Below are positions 55,430 to 64,000 of a stretch of DNA of 64,000 nt, piece after piece; the stretch's first letter is position 1; every line of letters begins with the position of its first letter. The notes under the pieces were generated by a model. The model was given only the letters and a program-made list of their open reading frames with translations, made no database searches and had not been told where the DNA came from. The stretch lies in contig NZ_CP084631.1 of the NCBI RefSeq assembly GCF_022878925.1, forward strand, positions 62,001 through 126,000, given 5' to 3'. A program made the translations under genes and the position numbers. The DNA comes from Caballeronia sp. TF1N1 (GTDB taxonomy: Bacteria; Pseudomonadota; Gammaproteobacteria; Burkholderiales; Burkholderiaceae).

Positions 55430-56311
55430 ATGAACGCGCCTCAAAATCTCCCCGCCCGGAGCAACGATCACGCAGTGCTGCTGCTGCACGGGCTGTCGAG
55501 TTCCGCGTCTGAATTGCGGTTTCTTGCACGCCTTCTGACCGAAGAAGGGTTCGTGACGCACACGCCGGAACTGCCTGGCTACAGTGCGGGCACGGGACAC
55601 GTGCCAATGGAACAGTGGATCAGTGCAGCGGTTGCCGAATTCGATGCGCTCGCCGTGCAGCACCAGCACGTATCGGTCTGCGGACTCTCCATGGGCGCGA
55701 CGCTGGCCGCCGCCGTGGCGCAGCAGCGCCCGGCCGCACGCGCCTTGCTGTTGCTGTCGATCACGCTCAATTACGACGGCTGGGCTATTCCCTGGTATCG
55801 ATTCCTGCTCGACTACGCCTATTACACCCCGATGCGCTCGCGCTATCGGTATCGCGAGCATGAGCCCTACGGCCTGCGCAACGAAGCGTTGCGCTCGAAG
55901 ATCGCGCGGGCGATGCAAAGGGGCGAAATCAGCGAAGTCGGGCCTGCATCCATAGCGCTGCCAGCGCTTCACGAAGCAAGCCGGCTGGCGGGCTCGGTGC
56001 GCAAGAAGCTGAAAACCATCAATGCCGATTGCATCATCATTCACGCGATTGACGACGAGACGTCGAGCCCGCAGAACGCGCGCTTTGTCGCGGCGAACGT
56101 CGGGGCGTCGTTTCTTCGCACCATCTGGCTCGATGACTCGTACCATATGATCACATCCGACAACGAACGCGAGGTCGTCGCCCGGGAGTGCGCGCTCTTT
56201 CTGCGCGAAAGCGCAGCGGCATCAGTGTCGAGCAACAATCCGACGCCCGTCGTTTCACGCGCGCTTGCGCGGCGATTAAGGCAGTTGGCGACCGTTGCGG
56301 GGAAAGCGTGA
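55430..56311 (+). CDS. Alpha/beta hydrolase (carboxylesterase/lysophospholipase type)
   Basis: 293 residues. VLLLHGLSSSASELRFLA supplies the oxyanion loop, GLSMGATLAA the nucleophile elbow (Ser), IIIHAIDDETSSP the acid, and DDSYHMITSDNERE the His. The order and spacing are those of monoglyceride-lipase/Est30-like carboxylesterases. No signal peptide, so cytoplasmic. The start is 2 bp after the DUF4118 stop, and its stop overlaps the MipA start (GTGA). Possibly it acts on a lipid or ester handled by these envelope proteins. Confidence 0.88.
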   Translation: MNAPQNLPARSNDHAVLLLHGLSSSASELRFLARLLTEEGFVTHTPELPGYSAGTGHVPMEQWISAAVAEFDALAVQHQHVSVCGLSMGATLAAAVAQQRPAARALLLLSITLNYDGWAIPWYRFLLDYAYYTPMRSRYRYREHEPYGLRNEALRSKIARAMQRGEISEVGPASIALPALHEASRLAGSVRKKLKTINADCIIIHAIDDETSSPQNARFVAANVGASFLRTIWLDDSYHMITSDNEREVVARECALFLRESAAASVSSNNPTPVVSRALARRLRQLATVAGKA

Positions 56312-57099
56312 GGACCCGCAACGCATCGATTAGTCGCCATTGCACCGCGCTCGCAGCGGCACTTGCGTGTTGCACGATGGGATTCGCGCACGCCGACGAA
56401 ACGCCGGCCGACAGCGACTGGAAGATCTCGGTCGGACCGGGCGTGTATCTGTTCCCGAAGCTTCCGGGTTCCTCGCAGCTTCAGGTGCTGCCCTTCCTCG
56501 TGCAGGACATTTCGTGGCGGGACCGCTTGTTTTCGCAGGGTCCGGATGTGCTTGGTGTCAATGTGCTGCGAAGCGAGAATTATCATGTCGGCATGTCGAT
56601 GAGCTTCGACTTCCAGTCAAGATCGTCCTCCGACGATGCGCGGCTCAGGGGCCTGCCCGATGTGCACTACGGACCGAAGCTGCGGCTCTTCGCCGATTAC
56701 ACGTGGTGGGCGTTCACCGGCGCGGCGGCGGTCTATCAGGACATTGCGGGAACCGGACAGGGCCTGACCGCGATGGGCGATCTGTTCATATCGGCGCCTG
56801 TCGGCAACTTGCTTCTTTCAATGGGCCCCGGCCTCACCTGGGCGAATGCGACCTATACACGTACCTTGTTCGGCATCTCGCCGCAGGAAAGCGCGGCATC
56901 GGGATTGCCGCATTACGACACCGCTTCGGGCTTGCGCGATGTTCACTTCAACGTGAATGCAACTTATAAGATCAGTCCGCACTGGTCCGCGAACGTCGCA
57001 GCGGTTGTGGGACGTCTCGAGCGATACGCCGCCGGCAGTCCGATCACAGAGCGCCGGCTTGACCTCAACGGCATGGTGTCGGTGCTCTACCGCTTCTAG
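56308..57099 (+). CDS. MipA/OmpV-family outer-membrane protein
   Basis: 263 residues. GTG 56308 overlaps the hydrolase stop. A signal peptide (HCTALAAALACCTMGFAHADE) precedes a beta-barrel: ISVGPGVYLFPKLPGSSQLQVLPF is the MipA/OmpV opening, and the C-terminal strand ends in VSVLYRF with the outer-membrane Phe. MipA-like proteins act as cell-wall scaffolds or small-solute channels. It is the third gene of the DUF4118-hydrolase-MipA operon and convergent with the PstS-like genes. Confidence 0.88.
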   Translation: MRTRNASISRHCTALAAALACCTMGFAHADETPADSDWKISVGPGVYLFPKLPGSSQLQVLPFLVQDISWRDRLFSQGPDVLGVNVLRSENYHVGMSMSFDFQSRSSSDDARLRGLPDVHYGPKLRLFADYTWWAFTGAAAVYQDIAGTGQGLTAMGDLFISAPVGNLLLSMGPGLTWANATYTRTLFGISPQESAASGLPHYDTASGLRDVHFNVNATYKISPHWSANVAAVVGRLERYAAGSPITERRLDLNGMVSVLYRF

Positions 57100-57118
57100 C
57101 ACCCGTGACGAAGTGCGT

Positions 57119-58117
57119 TCACATACCCGCAAGCCGTTCGCGTTCGCGTTTGAGATCGGCGGCGGACAACGGTGCGAAGCCCTTTTGCACGCTGATCATG
57201 GACTGCGCCTCATCCGAAAGCGCTTCGCTGAAATAAGCCTTGATCCAGGGTTCGAGCGGCCTGCCCTCAGCCCGATACACATAGAATTGCGCATGCGAAG
57301 CGAGCGGATATCGTCCGCTTGCAATGCCATCGATGGTCGGCGGCGCGTACTTTCCCGCCTCCGTCCCCAACGCGAGCGGCCGTACCGTCTGCGGCCAGTT
57401 GACCTGCTCATCCGCGCCTATCAGGCCAATCCCGCAAACGTCCTCGCTGACCGCCTGCGCTACGGCGTCCGCGTTGTCGAAGGTTTCATACGTCGCCGCG
57501 AACGGATGGTTGCCGAATTTCACGCGACGCGTCGTTGTGGCGACCGTCCCGTCATCGCGACGTCCATACAGATGAATGCGCCGGTCGCGGCACTCGGCAG
57601 GCATGCGTGCATCGCCGAGTTGCGACCAGAAGTTGATGTCGCCTTGCGGAGCGCCCGACGTGAAAACCTGCATGAGTTGCGTGATCGTCAGGCCACCGAT
57701 CGCATTACGACGATTCACGATGACAACCGCTGGCCGCTCCACCACATAACCCACGCGTATTACGACGGGATCGCGTCCGTGCACCTGGCGAAAGCCCGCG
57801 CGTTCGCCATCGAACGCGTCGCGTGTGATCGGCGCAAGCGCGCTGACATCGGCCGTCAATGCCGGCAGTGCGGTCGATGCGCCTTTCGTCTCGAGCACGA
57901 ACCGGAACGATGGATAGTCTCGCGCGAACGACGCGTCGAGGTTCTGCACAATGCCGCGCATGGCGTCGTCGCCCATGATCGCGACTGCGCCGTTCGCGTT
58001 CAGGTAAGAGGCCTGCGCGGGAGGTGTCAGCGCGTGCGCAGCGTGTGCATTGAGAAGGTTCATCGACAGAACGATGGCGGCGGCGTGCGCCATCGTTCTC
58101 TGTTTGAGTTTGACCAT
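57119..58117 (-). CDS. PstS-like periplasmic binding protein, copy 3
   Basis: About 332 residues. A signal peptide (HAAAIVLSMNLLNAHAAHA) precedes a substrate-binding domain of the phosphate/PstS type: GVMAIMGDDAMRG-like start, RDAFDGERAGF, then the hinge strand GYVVERPAVVIVNRRNAIGGLTITQ. The third copy is the most diverged of the three paralogues. ATG 58117 avoids overlap with the previous gene; an in-frame ATG at 58147 is possible. It is the last gene of the TonB-receptor operon. Confidence 0.8.
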   Translation of the reverse strand: MVKLKQRTMAHAAAIVLSMNLLNAHAAHALTPPAQASYLNANGAVAIMGDDAMRGIVQNLDASFARDYPSFRFVLETKGASTALPALTADVSALAPITRDAFDGERAGFRQVHGRDPVVIRVGYVVERPAVVIVNRRNAIGGLTITQLMQVFTSGAPQGDINFWSQLGDARMPAECRDRRIHLYGRRDDGTVATTTRRVKFGNHPFAATYETFDNADAVAQAVSEDVCGIGLIGADEQVNWPQTVRPLALGTEAGKYAPPTIDGIASGRYPLASHAQFYVYRAEGRPLEPWIKAYFSEALSDEAQSMISVQKGFAPLSAADLKRERERLAGM

Positions 58118-58146
58118 GGTCGAGTCGTTCCGTGTCCTTGTGTGCA

Positions 58147-59205
58147 TCAGTTCAGCTTCGCCAGTTCAGTGCGGGCTTCGTCGGCGGTGAGCGGCATGTA
58201 GCCCTTCACCTGCGACGCAATGATCTGCTGTCCGTCGCGCGAAAGCACCATGCGCATGTATTCCACCGCGAGCGGATCGAGCGGCTGGCCCGGAACGCGT
58301 CGCAGATAGAAATAGAGGAAGCGCCCATAAGGGTATGCATTGCCGACGATTTCCGCTGGCGTTCCCGTCGTGGCGGCTCCGTTCGCGTCAACGATCGGCA
58401 CTGCCCTGATCCTGTCGGTTTCGCGCCCGATCGCGGCAACGGCGATGCCCGCCGGGTCCGCTTCGAGCCGCTTCAGGATCGAGCCGGTATCGCCATATTG
58501 TTCCGACGATGGCGCAAGCCGCCGGTGCTCGATATGAATCGTTTGCAGGTAGTCGCCGAAGCCCGTGTGTTCCGGCGTGCCATACGGATGGATTGCCCGT
58601 TGTGCCCACACGCCGCCGAGGCCAAGTTGCCCCCAACGGGAATAGTCGCCGCCGAGGTTGCCTATCGACAGCATCTTCACGACCTGTTGCTCGCTCAGGC
58701 GTTCGACCGGGTTCGCGCGGTTGACATAGACGGCAAGGGATGTCGCCAGATGCTGCGACGTATCGTTCGATGCATGCGCCACGCGAAGCTCCAGCGGCTC
58801 GCCGCCGTTGGCATCGCGATACGCCTTTTGTTCCACCGGATTGATGCCCCGGCCGACCGGGCCAAAGAGGATCACCTCATACGTGACCAGCGGCAAGGAG
58901 CTGGTCGTGCCCTTCGCCTGGTTATCGAACGTGATACCGGGATGGGTCTTCGCAAACAATGCATCGAAACGCTCGACGATGTACTTCACATGTTCCGCGC
59001 CACCTACGCGAATTGCACCGGCGGGCGTGATGTAACCCGCACCGGCGGGGACACTGACAGGCGCAGGCTGCCACGCGGGCAGTGCGGCGACTTCTGGCGA
59101 CGATACCGGATGCGGCGTCGCGCAAGCGGCGAGCATGACGGTCACTGCCGTCATCGCGGTCACATGCGCTGCGGCATGCCGCGCGCCTGAAGAGAATGAA
59201 TTCAT
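58147..59205 (-). CDS. PstS-like substrate-binding lipoprotein, copy 2
   Basis: 352 residues. AVTVMLAACATPHP carries a lipobox (LAAC), so the protein is probably membrane-anchored. The core shares GGDYSRWGQLGL, RAIHPYGTPEHTG and the C-terminal YPYGRFLYFYLRR with copy 1, and VYVNRANPVERLSEQQVVKMLS is the PstS-type hinge. It overlaps the preceding gene by 4 bp. No ABC permease is near, so transport is not by a normal Pst system. Confidence 0.85.
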   Translation of the reverse strand: MNSFSSGARHAAAHVTAMTAVTVMLAACATPHPVSSPEVAALPAWQPAPVSVPAGAGYITPAGAIRVGGAEHVKYIVERFDALFAKTHPGITFDNQAKGTTSSLPLVTYEVILFGPVGRGINPVEQKAYRDANGGEPLELRVAHASNDTSQHLATSLAVYVNRANPVERLSEQQVVKMLSIGNLGGDYSRWGQLGLGGVWAQRAIHPYGTPEHTGFGDYLQTIHIEHRRLAPSSEQYGDTGSILKRLEADPAGIAVAAIGRETDRIRAVPIVDANGAATTGTPAEIVGNAYPYGRFLYFYLRRVPGQPLDPLAVEYMRMVLSRDGQQIIASQVKGYMPLTADEARTELAKLN

Positions 59206-60158
59206 TTCAGCTTCTCCAGTTCATCGAGACGTTCCTGCGCATTCAACGCGATATACCCGCGCGGCTGGGCTTCGATCACCGCCTGACCTCCAGGCGACAA
59301 CACCGTTCGCAGGTAATTCACGGCGACAGGATCGAGTGGCTCGTCCTTCACCCTGCGCACATACATATAGACATAGCGGCCGTATGGATAGCGGCCGGCA
59401 GCGACTTCGTCGCGCGTACCGGCAAGCGCCGCACCGCCACCCGCACCGAGGATGCCGACCTGCTTGAGTTGGGCGTTGCTGCGATTGATGGCGGCGAACG
59501 CGATGCCTGCGGGGTCATCGGCGAGACGCTTCAGGATGTCGGGCGTGCTGCCATGCGCTTCGTGATTCGCTGCAAAAGGGCGGCCACCGAGCTGCATCGA
59601 CTGCATGTAGACGCCCATGCCGGTATATTCCGGCGTTCCGTATGGATGAATCGCGCGTGCAGCCCATTCGCCGGTGAGACCGAGCTGGCCCCATCGCGAA
59701 TAGTCGCCGCCTGGATTGCCTACTGACAGTATCTTCGCGACTTGCTCCGGACTCAACGCACCAATGGGATTCGCGCGATTCACATAAATGCCGAGCGAAT
59801 ACGACAAGTCGTCGGTCGGGTTATCGGACGTATGCGCAATACGGATTTCGAGCGGCGGGACACCGTTCTCCGCTTCGAACGCGGCCAGCTCTTGCGGCGT
59901 CGCCGTGCGGCCCATCAGCGCGAAGAGCACGCGGCCATAGGTCAGCCATGGCATCGCGCTTGTCGTACCGCTGACAGGCGGCCCGAAGCGCACACCCGGG
60001 TGAGCCGCGACATACAGCCGGTCGAAGCCCTCTACGATGGTGTCGCCATGTTCCGCGCCTGCGGTGCGAATGGCGCCATCGACGAGATATGCGGGCGGGT
60101 CGGCCCACGTCAGCGGCGCGATCACGGCGCAGCCGAACGCAAACACAATGCGGTTCAT
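59202..60158 (-). CDS. PstS-like periplasmic binding protein, copy 1
   Basis: 318 residues. A signal peptide (MNRIVFAFGCAVIAPLTWA) precedes a phosphate-binding-protein-type domain: VYVNRANPIGALSPEQVAKILS-like hinge, GGDYSRWGQLGLTGEW, RAIHPYGTPEYTG, and GRYPYGRYVYMYVRR. ATG 60158 lies 2 bp after the TonB receptor stop, so the genes are coupled. It might capture the ligand that the receptor brings into the periplasm. Confidence 0.87.
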   Translation of the reverse strand: MNRIVFAFGCAVIAPLTWADPPAYLVDGAIRTAGAEHGDTIVEGFDRLYVAAHPGVRFGPPVSGTTSAMPWLTYGRVLFALMGRTATPQELAAFEAENGVPPLEIRIAHTSDNPTDDLSYSLGIYVNRANPIGALSPEQVAKILSVGNPGGDYSRWGQLGLTGEWAARAIHPYGTPEYTGMGVYMQSMQLGGRPFAANHEAHGSTPDILKRLADDPAGIAFAAINRSNAQLKQVGILGAGGGAALAGTRDEVAAGRYPYGRYVYMYVRRVKDEPLDPVAVNYLRTVLSPGGQAVIEAQPRGYIALNAQERLDELEKLK

Positions 60159-60160
60159 GT

Positions 60161-62365
60161 TCAGAAGTCCAGCTTGGCCGTGACGATCACTTGCCGGCTT
60201 TCGCCTATGTTGACGAACGGCGTGCCCGTGCAGCAACTGCCCGTGTAATACGTGGAGTTGAAGATGTTGCGCGCGTTGAGTTGCCAGTCGATGTACTGCC
60301 CGAAGATATGTGAATTCCACGATACGAACGCATCGGCGACATGACCCCACGGCAACTGATACACCTTGCCGGTGCCATCGCCGACCGCCATGCTGCTGAA
60401 CACGCGCACGCCCGCCCCTGCGCGCACGCGCCCGCTTGCAGGTCCGAACCCGACGTTGCCGAAATCGCGCGTGAGATAAAACGCGCCTTCATGCTTGGGG
60501 GTGTTGGGCAACGGGTTGCCGCCCACGAGCGGATCGTCCTTGTAGCGCGCTTCGGTCGCCGCGTAGCTCGCGATCACGCTCCAGCGATCCGTGAGTTGAC
60601 CGTTCACATCGATTTCCAGGCCACGCGAGCGCGCATGGCCTGCGTTGCGCACGAAGTTGACGCCGTTGATGGTCTGCGTGGTCTGGATGTTTTTCTTGCG
60701 GATGTCGAAGAGCGCAACGGTGCCGGTGATGCGGTTCGTTTCGAGCTTTGTGCCGATCTCGTAAGCAAGACCCTGCTCAGGCGGCAACGTGCCGATAGGC
60801 GCCGCGATCGATGTATTCGGCCTGAACGATTCGCTATAGCTCGCATACGTGGACCATTCGGGCGTGATCTTGTAGACAAGACCAGCGTGCGGCACGAACT
60901 TGCTGTCGCTTTGCGTGGACCCTACAACGAACGGCCTGCCCTTGCCTGTCAGTTCCTGGAAGTTGTCATAACGCACGCCGCCAAGGAGAATCCACCGGTC
61001 GCCGAGATGTATCGCGTCCTGGATGAATGCGCCGCGCTCGATCAGCTTGTCGGTCTGGTCGCTGTCAGCCGGGGACAACGTATAAGTGGCCGGCAGCATG
61101 CCGTAGACCGGCGAGTACATGTTGAACGTTGAGTTGTTCTTCCCACGATACAAATCCGCCAGCACGCGGTAATTACGCATGTAATCGAAGCCGGTCAGGA
61201 TATCGTTTCGCAATCCAAACCATGTGACTTTCCCCTCAAGATTCAACGTGAAGTTGTGCGTGGACTGCACACCGTTTTGCGTGGAATCGACGCGTCGGGT
61301 GAGAATGCCGGTCGTGAAATTCGGGGTCAGCACGCGCGCTTGCTGATCGTTGTAGTACGTGCGGTTCCAGCCGTACCCCGCATGCACGGTCCAGTCCTGA
61401 CTCAGTTTGTGATCGACCCGTACGTTGAGCGCGTCGGAGCGGCCTGCGGAGATGTTGTAGTTTTCGTCGAACCGTTCTTTCGGCGATGCCGACACCGGGT
61501 TGCCAGTACGTGTATCGATGATCGTGCCGCGGTCGATCGGCACCGAGTAGTTCATGTGCTCGTACTGCACGAGCACGCTTGTATCGCGTCCGTACCACGC
61601 CATCGACGGCGCAATGGTGTCTTGCCGGTTGTAGCCGAAGTTGCGCCAGTAATCCACGTTCTGGTGATCGGCAATGAACCGGTACGCAAGTCCCGATGTG
61701 CCGATCGGCCCGGTCAGATCCGCCTGCGCGCCACCGCCGCCGTAGCTGCTTGCAAAACCGGACACCGAATTGGCGCGTTCCAGTTGCGGCTTCTTGGTGA
61801 CGACGTTGATGAGACCGCCCGGGTCCTGAATGCCATAGAGCATCGACGCCGGGCCTTTCAGCACTTCAATGCGCTCGGTTGTCGGCGTGAAGTTGCGCGG
61901 CTGCACGGATTGCAGGCCATCGCGAAGAATCGAGTTGTCGCGGTTGTCCCCGAAACCACGCTTGACGAGGGCATCGAGCGTACCGCCAAGCGTGTTGCCC
62001 ATGCGCACGCCCGGCACGGTTTCGAGCGCCTCGGCGAGGCTGTCCGGCGCGCGATCCTGGATCGACTGCGATGTGACCACGTTGACTGCCTGCGGTACAT
62101 CGACCAGGGGCGTATCTGTGCGCGTCGCGACCGACGCCCGCCGTCCCTGGTAACCGCACTCGGGTTCGCTTTCGTTGACACGGCCTGCGGTGACCTTGAC
62201 TGCTGGAAGCGCACCTTCCGCGCCTGGAGCGGAGGCCGCGGTGGGCACTCCAGCATTTGCAGTTTCAGCTGCAATCGCCTGCCCGCTCGATGCAAATACC
62301 AGCGTCAGCGCGACCGCAACGGGTCTGTGAGACCTGCGCAGACGATCGCGCTTCTTGGCCTTCAT
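60161..62365 (-). CDS. TonB-dependent siderophore receptor (FhuA/FcuA type)
   Basis: About 734 residues. Signal peptide (VALTLVFASSGQAIAAE), then plug domain: TPLVDVPQAVNVVTSQSI, the RIEVLKGPASMLYG motif and PGGLINVVTKKP are diagnostic. A 22-strand barrel follows and ends in VIVTAKLDF with terminal Phe. There is no N-terminal FecA-type signalling extension. ATG 62365 is 9 bp after GAGGA; an ATG three codons earlier is also possible. A Fur-box-like site lies 56 bp upstream. The receptor would import a ferric siderophore or a related chelate. Confidence 0.93.
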   Translation of the reverse strand: MKAKKRDRLRRSHRPVAVALTLVFASSGQAIAAETANAGVPTAASAPGAEGALPAVKVTAGRVNESEPECGYQGRRASVATRTDTPLVDVPQAVNVVTSQSIQDRAPDSLAEALETVPGVRMGNTLGGTLDALVKRGFGDNRDNSILRDGLQSVQPRNFTPTTERIEVLKGPASMLYGIQDPGGLINVVTKKPQLERANSVSGFASSYGGGGAQADLTGPIGTSGLAYRFIADHQNVDYWRNFGYNRQDTIAPSMAWYGRDTSVLVQYEHMNYSVPIDRGTIIDTRTGNPVSASPKERFDENYNISAGRSDALNVRVDHKLSQDWTVHAGYGWNRTYYNDQQARVLTPNFTTGILTRRVDSTQNGVQSTHNFTLNLEGKVTWFGLRNDILTGFDYMRNYRVLADLYRGKNNSTFNMYSPVYGMLPATYTLSPADSDQTDKLIERGAFIQDAIHLGDRWILLGGVRYDNFQELTGKGRPFVVGSTQSDSKFVPHAGLVYKITPEWSTYASYSESFRPNTSIAAPIGTLPPEQGLAYEIGTKLETNRITGTVALFDIRKKNIQTTQTINGVNFVRNAGHARSRGLEIDVNGQLTDRWSVIASYAATEARYKDDPLVGGNPLPNTPKHEGAFYLTRDFGNVGFGPASGRVRAGAGVRVFSSMAVGDGTGKVYQLPWGHVADAFVSWNSHIFGQYIDWQLNARNIFNSTYYTGSCCTGTPFVNIGESRQVIVTAKLDF

Positions 62366-62374
62366 GGAATCCAT

Positions 62375-62636
62375 TCCTCGTTAAACGAACGTTTGCAATT
62401 TGCGACATCGTATCGTTAACGATAATGATTCTCAATATTGTTAGAAACAATTTTGTTGGAAATGCTCGTTATGACGTTTCGATGACAGTCCGGATCGCGA
62501 AAGCTAAGGGCATCCAGTTGTAGTCCAACATTACAGATTGGTACGCATATGGAGGCGGCCCGCGATCTCGTCCAAGAGCCAGCAAGAGGTTTTTTGCTCG
62601 TATAAGCTGTTGCAATGTCCCAAGTGATCGATTACC
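62375..62636. other. Promoter region between receptor and AlbA_2 gene
   Basis: No gene. It contains the Fur-box-like site, and further upstream the sequence near 62600-62640, which in another frame continues the truncated AlbA_2 gene (EVIDHLGH). Confidence 0.4.
62421..62439 (-). promoter_or_regulatory. Fur-box-like site of the TonB-receptor operon
   Basis: GATAATGATTCTCAATATT matches the consensus GATAATGATAATCATTATC at 14-15 of 19 positions by eye. It sits 56-74 bp upstream of the receptor start, a normal place for Fur repression of the promoter. Iron-regulated expression of the operon is therefore likely. Confidence 0.8.
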
Positions 62637-63296
62637 TCAACCCCGCCCTTCCCCGAGGGCTGCGACGCGTGTCGATGCGGCTTGAGTGCCGACGCATAGA
62701 ACGCCCATGTTTGTCAGATATTCCCCGCGCACCAACATGTAGTGTTCGAGCAACTCGTCGATCGACTTTTCTTTGACCGACGCCTTCACACGGTCCGACG
62801 TAAGAATACCCTGCGTGAGCCGCTGAATCTGCTCGGCGTTCACCACCCGTCGAGACACACTTGCTGTGCATTGAGTCTCCCAAGGCAGCGCCGCGCGTTC
62901 GCTCGCAAGCCTCAGCACATCATCGCCCGTGACGGGGGCGCTTTTGTCGGCGATACGGATGAAATAACGTCCGTCGGTGGTGGACGCTACCGCCACCGCG
63001 CGTGGGATGGTTATCTCAAGATACTGCCCGCCGTTCTCAGCTGTTTTTGCCTCAGGCAACGCAACGAAGTTGACGGTGAGCTCGCTCAGACGACGGCGTA
63101 CCAAGTCGGGCAGATCAATCGGAAGCTCTTGTTCAGCCGGGGGCACAGCGACGGCATCTTCGATGCCAATGAGCAGTCGTCCTCCGGTTGCATTTGCGAA
63201 CGCCACCGAGTCTTTAGCCAACTCATGCCAATCCGCTGACTTTCCGGTTACGGCACGCAACGATTTCTTGTCGAGCAACTGCCCTTCTTGGCTCAA
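62637..63296 (-). pseudogene. AlbA_2 (Schlafen-type) DNA-binding-domain protein, truncated
   Basis: 219 residues. HELAKDSVAFANATGGRLLIGIED is the AlbA_2 (Slfn-like) opening, and the DGRYFIRIADKSAPVTGDDV segment belongs to the same family. Such proteins usually continue to 450-550 residues with an ATPase-like second half. Here the frame leaves the family after LTNMGVLCVG and stops at 62637. The other frame reads EVIDHLGHCN, a likely continuation, so a frameshift is probable. Related genes occur as regulators in mobile elements. Confidence 0.7.
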
Positions 63297-63528
63297 GTCA
63301 TACCCCAGGTGAAAACGGCGATTGGCGTTCTAATTAGGACGGTCGCACCGTCACGCGTTAGTCAAACGACGCGGCGGGCGGCGCAAAATAATTTTATGTC
63401 GAAGTCGACGGAGAGATCGTACCTATGCTAATTGCACAATCGAATAGACGATCGACTATCGGCGAGTGGTGCGAGCTGGGCCGGCGTATCGAGCCCGCTG
63501 TTGAGATGCCGCTCTATTGCGTCGAGTC

Positions 63529-63693
63529 TTACTGCCCGCAGCCCGTCATCCGAATCCGATAAGTCGGCACGACGATCGCCGTGTCGACACGTTGATGTGT
63601 ACCTGCAGTACCGTGGAATCTCCGCGCAACATGGTAGTCGATCACAACTTGCTTCTTGTTCGCGGAGTAAGTGATTGCCGCGCGGTTACGCAT
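63529..63693 (-). CDS. Small hypothetical protein, 54 aa
   Basis: From ATG 63693 (GGGAG three bases upstream) the frame encodes RAAITYSANKKQVVIDYHV and ends in TYRIRMTGCGQ. The composition is basic. A second open frame overlaps (ending AVRLDAIERHLNSG..., stop 63428), so the true gene, or a frameshifted longer gene, is uncertain. No family recognised. Confidence 0.3.
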   Translation of the reverse strand: MRNRAAITYSANKKQVVIDYHVARRFHGTAGTHQRVDTAIVVPTYRIRMTGCGQ

Positions 63694-64000
63694 AAACTCC
63701 CGGCTCCGCTCTCATCCTCATCGCCGGTGTGGTCATTTCCTAAAAGGATTCTTTGTTGGGTCCCTCTCCGCTGGCCCTAGACCTGCTTCAAAAGGGCGCA
63801 CTTGCACGCCGATCGCGGCACGCAAAGCCTGCGTCTGTGCAAGGAGCGCTTCGTGCCAGGTCGCGCACCAGAAATCGAGGCGAGACGTTCGTAGTGCCGC
63901 ATGTCGGTAAGCGCCGCATCTTCGAGGCGAAGGTGGTGACTTCGAAGTCGGTTTCGGACCCCGCACCGTACATCGCGCTCTGCACAAGCTCGACCGCGCC
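63694..64000. other. End of window, no firm gene
   Basis: A minus-strand frame entering from the right edge (GAVELVQSAMYGAGSETDF, to about 63788) may be the end of a gene outside the window. Too short to name. Confidence 0.3.

Noticed and set aside
61256..62419. 387-codon plus-strand frame
   Set aside because: Antisense to the TonB receptor.

Overview
The window looks like accessory DNA, a secondary replicon or genomic island, from a Burkholderiaceae bacterium of the Paraburkholderia/Caballeronia type. The reasons are the high-GC coding style, a Burkholderia-type trimeric porin, a 3-hydroxybenzoate/gentisate operon with divergent LysR control, a bacterial Ku gene, and many IS5, IS6, IS21, IS110 and IS256 elements. 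This placement is inference. No rRNA, tRNA, replication origin or CRISPR array was seen. Many genes are frameshifted or cut, so the region is being remodelled.

Layout. 1-3.3 kb: the end of an SDR gene, an MFS carrier, and the first 29 codons of a second SDR cut by nested IS6 elements. 3.5-15.1 kb: small membrane proteins, an SRAP (HMCES/YedK) gene divergent from Ku, an HTH-TPR protein right behind Ku, a three-gene operon of small proteins, a RHH/PIN toxin-antitoxin pair, a LigD gene with at least three frame breaks, and a DndC-like PAPS-reductase-family gene that has lost its N-terminus. 15.1-23.3 kb (all minus strand): a bacteriocin/microcin-type cluster with membrane-fusion protein, C39-peptidase ABC exporter, TolC-like protein, aldo/keto reductase, CPBP-family membrane protein and a double-glycine-leader peptide. 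One IS5-like copy splits it and a second copy sits behind it. 25.2-48.5 kb: aromatic catabolism. This part holds a porin, a LysR regulator, a FUSC efflux protein, an uncharacterised SDR/DUF3237/MFS/VOC/flavoprotein/SDR set facing a TetR regulator, the 3-hydroxybenzoate pathway (monooxygenase, gentisate dioxygenase, maleylpyruvate isomerase, fumarylpyruvate hydrolase), a frameshifted AAHS transporter, a broken LysR and two flavoproteins, one of them broken. 48.5-54.5 kb: IS wreckage, which includes a second double-glycine peptide cut by IS110. 54.6-62.4 kb: a DUF4118/hydrolase/MipA operon, then an opposing operon of a TonB-dependent siderophore receptor and three PstS-like binding proteins behind a Fur-box-like site. 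62.6-64 kb: a truncated AlbA_2-domain gene and a doubtful small ORF.

How the parts work together. 3-Hydroxybenzoate would be hydroxylated to gentisate, cleaved to maleylpyruvate, isomerised to fumarylpyruvate and hydrolysed to fumarate and pyruvate. In the peptide cluster the C39 domain should remove the 15-residue leader while the ABC/MFP/TolC trio exports the peptide; the MFP, however, appears to have lost its membrane anchor. The Ku end-joining partner LigD is broken here, so Ku must use a ligase encoded elsewhere or be idle.
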